Part shown: piece after piece, positions 6,648 through 9,474 of the stretch
How positions within the stretch are numbered: the stretch's first letter is position 1
How the letters are laid out: every line of letters begins with the position of its first letter
Assembly: GCA_021604825.1 (NCBI GenBank)
Contig: BQJS01000183.1
Span: 1-9,474, forward strand
From: Phycisphaerae bacterium
GTDB taxonomy: Bacteria > Planctomycetota > Phycisphaerae > UBA1845
DNA length: 9,474 bases
Direction: 5' to 3'
Position numbers and translations under genes: made by a program
The notes under the pieces: model-generated
The model's input: only the letters and a program-made list of their open reading frames with translations
What the model was told of the DNA's origin: nothing
Databases searched by the model: none

Positions 6648-6680
6648 AGAATTTCACCGAAGCGCACGCCCATCAGTTGA

Positions 6681-6743
6681 TAAAAAATGCCGCCGCCAAC
6701 TGTGCGCTATCCTGGTCGAGGAAGCGCCGGGTTGGCTGCGGCA
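6681..6743 (-). terminator. Strong intrinsic terminator after the pilin gene
   Basis: On the minus strand, 28 bases after the pilin stop codon, TGCCGCAGCCAAC (6743-6731) pairs with GTTGGCGGCGGCA (6700-6688), 12 of 13 positions. Inside, after a 3x3 internal loop, GCGCT pairs with AGCGC and TCCT with AGGA around a five-base loop, with one bulge. The stem is followed at once by TTTTTTA (6687-6681). This is a textbook Rho-independent terminator with an unusually long stem. It separates a high-abundance pilin message from the downstream small protein-pilMNOPQ genes, which then need their own promoter or read-through. Confidence 0.92.
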
Positions 6744-6771
6744 CAATGTTTGATGAAGCGCAAGTCGAAAC

Positions 6772-7200
6772 TTACAGCGCTTTGTGGGCGACTGAGTCGT
6801 TCGCGGCGAACTGCCCTGTCGTCTCGTTGTAGAACCAACCCAGTGTCGAAGCCGGTGTACCCGTGTTGGTCACGGTGTTCACACCGCTAAACGGATTCGG
6901 TGGGATTGACAGAAGATAAGGGCCAAAATCTGTCCCTGCCGTTCCATCTACCTGCGTGCCCGCTGTCATCTGAGCGACAAAACTCGCCAGCGCCGGATAG
7001 GTATCGTTATGCTGCAATCGATACAGTTCGATCTGGGCACGGATCGTCTGCAAGTTCGTGGTGAGCGCACTGAGGTTGGCATCACCGGACGCTGTCGAAA
7101 ACTGCGGGACAACGATCGCGGCAAGGATTCCAAGAACAATCACAACGATCAAGACTTCGACCAACGTAAATCCCTTGGCCTTGGTTCGTAGTCTGGACAT
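6772..7200 (-). CDS. GspG-like type IV pilin / major pseudopilin
   Basis: 142 residues from ATG 7200-7198; AGGAG lies eight bases upstream. The 10-residue basic leader ends in Gly10 and is followed by FTLVEVLIVVIVLGILAAIV: the class III prepilin signal, with cleavage between Gly10 and Phe11, N-methylation of Phe and the conserved Glu at mature position 5 (Glu15). The hydrophobic helix (11-32) continues into the amphipathic alpha1 helix (about 42-65, LTTNLQTIRAQIELYRLQHN). The C-terminal region has YPAL, SIPPNPF (98-104) and GWFYNETTGQFAAN (121-134), the arrangement seen in GspG-type pseudopilins, whose C-terminal loop binds calcium. There are no cysteines, so no disulphide D-region as in classical PilA. 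It is processed by a prepilin peptidase not present in this window. It has its own strong terminator, so it is probably a separate abundant transcript. Whether it builds a surface pilus or a periplasmic pseudopilus cannot be decided. Confidence 0.93.
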   Translation of the reverse strand: MSRLRTKAKGFTLVEVLIVVIVLGILAAIVVPQFSTASGDANLSALTTNLQTIRAQIELYRLQHNDTYPALASFVAQMTAGTQVDGTAGTDFGPYLLSIPPNPFSGVNTVTNTGTPASTLGWFYNETTGQFAANDSVAHKAL

Positions 7201-7490
7201 TCGGTACTCTCCTAGAATTCTTCAATTTCCCTGAACAGTTCACCTTCGCAAACCGTGCATGTGATACATCTCCGGCACTGATTCAAGTATCGGAACGGGC
7301 TCGAACAAACTTGACGATCACCTTTAAGAGAATTTATTGGAGAGCCAACGTGCGCAACGGCAGCCTGTTGGCTGGCAGGACGGTCTTGTAGACAAGGGAT
7401 GTTGTCGAATTGGTTCAGTCTAATCTGACATGAGGTGTTACTAGAATTGGATTGGTCGCTCAAATCTACCTGACGGGTTCGTTTGACGGA
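7201..7490 (-). promoter_or_regulatory. Intergenic region upstream of the pilin gene; weak promoter candidate
   Basis: 290 bases with no convincing gene, more AT-rich than the flanks, so the pilin promoter is expected here. No good sigma-70 pair was found. The best candidate is TCAAGTTT, 12 bases, TCCGATAC (7314-7287 on the minus strand), which resembles the sigma-28/FliA consensus TAAAGTTT-N11-GCCGATAA in 13 of 16 positions but with spacing one base too long. It would give an untranslated leader of roughly 80 bases. A 7-base inverted repeat AGCCAAC/GTTGGCT with a 17-base loop lies at 7343-7373; it has no U tract. All of this is weak. Confidence 0.2.
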
Positions 7491-9474
7491 CTATTCAGCA
7501 ATGGCAAACCTCGAAACAACTGTGCTCATCTCACTCGAGCCAGAAAGTCGGGCACTTCGATCCGAACCGAAATCGACAAGCACTTGCGGACCGTGGACCG
7601 GACTCGGAGAAAGTTCTCGAACGTTGGCCTCAGCGTTTGCGCCCCGGCCTAAGAAAATAGAGACCATGGTTCTTCCTTGGGCCTCGACCGCCGACACGCC
7701 GCAAAAGCAATTCGCGTCCCCGAACGATTCCGCCAAGACACCGAATCGACTCAGAATTTCGGCTTCATCCAGCGGGAGTACAAGCATCAACACGCCGTCG
7801 CTGCTCAGTCTTGCGACCGTTGTTTCGAGGAACCCGCGATGGACGATTTTTCGCAGCGCTCGGGGAGGCAGCTCAGAAAGCGAAACGACCAGCAAATCGT
7901 AAGCGTCAGAGGTCGAACGCAATTGCGGCCACGACATCACGGGCATAGAAAAATCTCGGTGACCGGTAATTCGTTCGCGCAGATGCAGGTCAAATGAATA
8001 GGTATCCACATTGTCTGACAAACTGGGAGGCAGAAACTCGAAACCGACACCGGTCAAGTCGAGGACGCCAACCCTGGCTTCTCTTGCGCGGTCAGCCCCC
8101 CGAAGTGAGAACGAGCGCGTCGCGTGACGCCTGTACTTCGATGAATCGTCGTTGGCGTGAATGGGTCTCTTGCGTCCCGATGGATCAAAGTAATACGACA
8201 TCCACGTCGATTCAGCGATGAGTTCGCGGGAATGCTGCTGATCCGAAAGCCAACCACGCCCCAGATGCGGCATCGTCCACATCATGGTGAGTACAACCGC
8301 GAATACGCCCAGCAACCGAGCCCGATGAAGTCCTTGCCTATCAGCGGGTCCATGGATAATGAGGATGCCGCCCGTCGCAACCATGCACAGAGCAGCCGCC
8401 GTCAAGGTCGCAAAACTCCCCAAGCTTCTCATGAGATTGGGCGCGACGAACAACAACACCAAAGCCACAACCGCGAAACTCATCCAAAGGAGCGTCGCCC
8501 CTTGATGACCTCGATATGCATAACGCCTCAAGAGCGAAATCGAGCCCACACCAATCGCATAACTCGCAAACAACACGGGAGCGCATCCACACACGCCCCA
8601 AAGCAACACAAATCCAGGCGACTGCACGAAAGGCGCATCACATTCACGCAGCACCAAATTAAAACCAGCAACCGTCGCGGCGAGAACGATACCAGCCGCC
8701 ACGGAGCTCTGACCAAATACGCTGACCAACTCGCTTCCATCACGGGCCCGTCGGCTTGCCAGGAACATTCCGACGGCGGCAGAAGCGATTAACCCTGAAC
8801 ACGCGATCATCGAGACGTTTTGATCCGGTCGAACGGTGTTGGCGACGTAAACCCAAACAAGACCTGCACACACGGCCGACGCCAACAACACAGCCACCGC
8901 CAAGCGTAAAATCGTCGGCCAACGCTGACCGAATTCTGGTTCCGCAAGATCGTCCCCGTCGGACTGCTTCGGCGTTGGGTTCTTCTTGGAAACCTGCGAC
9001 GTTGAAATCAATGCAGCCAACACCAACGGACCGCAGGCCAATCGCATCACCAAGTATTTGTCGCTAAGAACTTGCCCAATCAAAGAGAACGCCACGCATC
9101 CCAAAGCCGCACCAAAAAGGAGCCACGCTCCCGAAGCCACCCGCCAGCGCCCATCGCAATCTGAAACCTGATGCACACATCGCACTAGCAAGCCCAAGAA
9201 CGAAAACGGTGCAGCCGCTATGACAAACAAGACCACACCCTCAAGGATCGAAACTGAAATTCTTGCCCACAAGAACTGCCGCACGATGGCGGCTTTGATT
9301 TGGTGGACGAATTCGAAAATCTCGGGTGCTCCCAGGATCATCAGGCATCCGATCAGGGCGACAACGGAAGTCACCATCCAGCGAAAATCGATCGCGGAGG
9401 ATTCGTCCGACCGACTGCCTGGATTTGAAACCGATTCGCGAGGCTGACCTGAACCTCTCGAAGTCAGATTCTTG
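7491..9474 (-). CDS. Polytopic membrane protein with C-terminal degenerate spermidine-synthase-like domain (5' end outside window)
   Basis: At least 628 residues from the first in-frame ATG (9377), but the frame stays open to the right edge with no stop. That ATG has no ribosome site, and no other ATG, GTG or TTG lies upstream in frame inside the window, so the gene probably starts outside. Counting from 9377, about eleven transmembrane helices lie between residues 2 and 370, with a hydrophilic cytoplasmic loop at about 128-152. The soluble C-terminal part (about 390-580) follows the plan of spermidine synthases: SKYRRHA, a strand RVGVLDLTGVG where the usual glycine-rich nucleotide loop would be, a strand-helix unit DAYDLLVVSLSELPPRALRK and ARLSSDGVLMLVLPL. 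The glycine-rich loop and the acidic catalytic residues are poorly kept, so enzyme activity is doubtful. Fused membrane/spermidine synthase proteins are known in bacteria; the role is unclear. It lies 290 bases upstream of the pilin and is not clearly co-transcribed with it. Confidence 0.75.
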   Translation of the reverse strand, partial: KNLTSRGSGQPRESVSNPGSRSDESSAIDFRWMVTSVVALIGCLMILGAPEIFEFVHQIKAAIVRQFLWARISVSILEGVVLFVIAAAPFSFLGLLVRCVHQVSDCDGRWRVASGAWLLFGAALGCVAFSLIGQVLSDKYLVMRLACGPLVLAALISTSQVSKKNPTPKQSDGDDLAEPEFGQRWPTILRLAVAVLLASAVCAGLVWVYVANTVRPDQNVSMIACSGLIASAAVGMFLASRRARDGSELVSVFGQSSVAAGIVLAATVAGFNLVLRECDAPFVQSPGFVLLWGVCGCAPVLFASYAIGVGSISLLRRYAYRGHQGATLLWMSFAVVALVLLFVAPNLMRSLGSFATLTAAALCMVATGGILIIHGPADRQGLHRARLLGVFAVVLTMMWTMPHLGRGWLSDQQHSRELIAESTWMSYYFDPSGRKRPIHANDDSSKYRRHATRSFSLRGADRAREARVGVLDLTGVGFEFLPPSLSDNVDTYSFDLHLRERITGHRDFSMPVMSWPQLRSTSDAYDLLVVSLSELPPRALRKIVHRGFLETTVARLSSDGVLMLVLPLDEAEILSRFGVLAESFGDANCFCGVSAVEAQGRTMVSIFLGRGANAEANVRELSPSPVHGPQVLVDFGSDRSARLSGSSEMSTVVSRFAIAE

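Noticed and set aside
6461..6673. 70-residue minus-strand frame overlapping the small exported protein
   Set aside because: It overlaps the better-supported 99-residue gene in another frame, with no ribosome site or signal pattern.
7343..7373. Inverted repeat AGCCAAC/GTTGGCT as a terminator for the membrane protein gene
   Set aside because: A 17-base loop and no U tract on the minus strand; too weak to call a terminator.
7212..7463. 83-residue minus-strand frame with TTG start and a CRRCITCTVC cluster just before the pilin gene
   Set aside because: The Cys cluster (CxxCxxCxxC) is curious and the end is 11 bases from the pilin start, but the start is a TTG with a weak site, there is no coding bias that I can see, and the region is where a promoter is expected. 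Conservation of the Cys cluster in relatives would reverse this.
8157..8792. 211-residue plus-strand open frame
   Set aside because: Arg/His/Gln-rich antisense shadow of the membrane protein, whose transmembrane pattern on the other strand is clear.
1..9474. CRISPR arrays, tRNA/rRNA genes, insertion sequences or defence systems
   Set aside because: No regular repeats, no tRNA-like cloverleaf or rRNA segments, and no transposase or nuclease motifs were seen; every longer minus-strand frame fits the pilus locus or its neighbours.

Overview
All genes that can be supported in this window lie on the minus strand, so transcription runs from the right end (about 9474) to the left end (1). The content is a type IV pilus / type II secretion-like assembly locus. 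The organism is probably a planctomycete (Planctomycetes/Phycisphaerae-like). The basis is the PilM-N-O-(P)-Q order with non-ATG starts, a small exported protein ahead of pilM, a GspG-like pilin, a degenerate spermidine-synthase-like membrane fusion protein and acidic DDDG-type tails. This assignment is inference; no rRNA or other phylogenetic marker is present.

Layout in transcription order. (1) 9474-7491: a large polytopic membrane protein with a C-terminal degenerate spermidine-synthase-like domain, cut by the right edge. (2) 7490-7201: a 290-base gap with at best a weak promoter candidate. (3) 7200-6772: a GspG-like major pseudopilin, followed by a very strong intrinsic terminator at 6743-6681. 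(4) 6579-6280: a 99-residue exported small protein. (5) 6232-1408: PilM, PilN, PilO, a PilP/GspC-like protein and a PilQ/GspD secretin. pilM and pilN overlap by 4 bases (ATGA). (6) 1415-123: a TPR lipoprotein whose start overlaps the secretin stop by 8 bases. (7) 83-1: the start of another gene, possibly an STAS-domain protein, cut by the left edge.

Likely joint function: PilM (cytoplasmic actin-like), PilN and PilO (inner-membrane coiled-coil proteins) and the PilP/GspC-like protein would form the alignment platform that connects the inner membrane to the outer-membrane secretin. The TPR lipoprotein is placed where a pilotin would be useful. The pilin upstream would be the fibre or pseudopilus subunit, expressed as a separate transcript because of the terminator. 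The ATPase (PilB/GspE), platform protein (PilC/GspF) and prepilin peptidase are not in this window and must be elsewhere if the system works. No mobile element, CRISPR array, tRNA or rRNA was seen. I do not see a wholly new system. The least ordinary parts are the candidate TPR pilotin, the secretin's extra C-terminal domain, the TM-anchored GspC-like protein in the pilP position, and the small exported protein that begins the operon.
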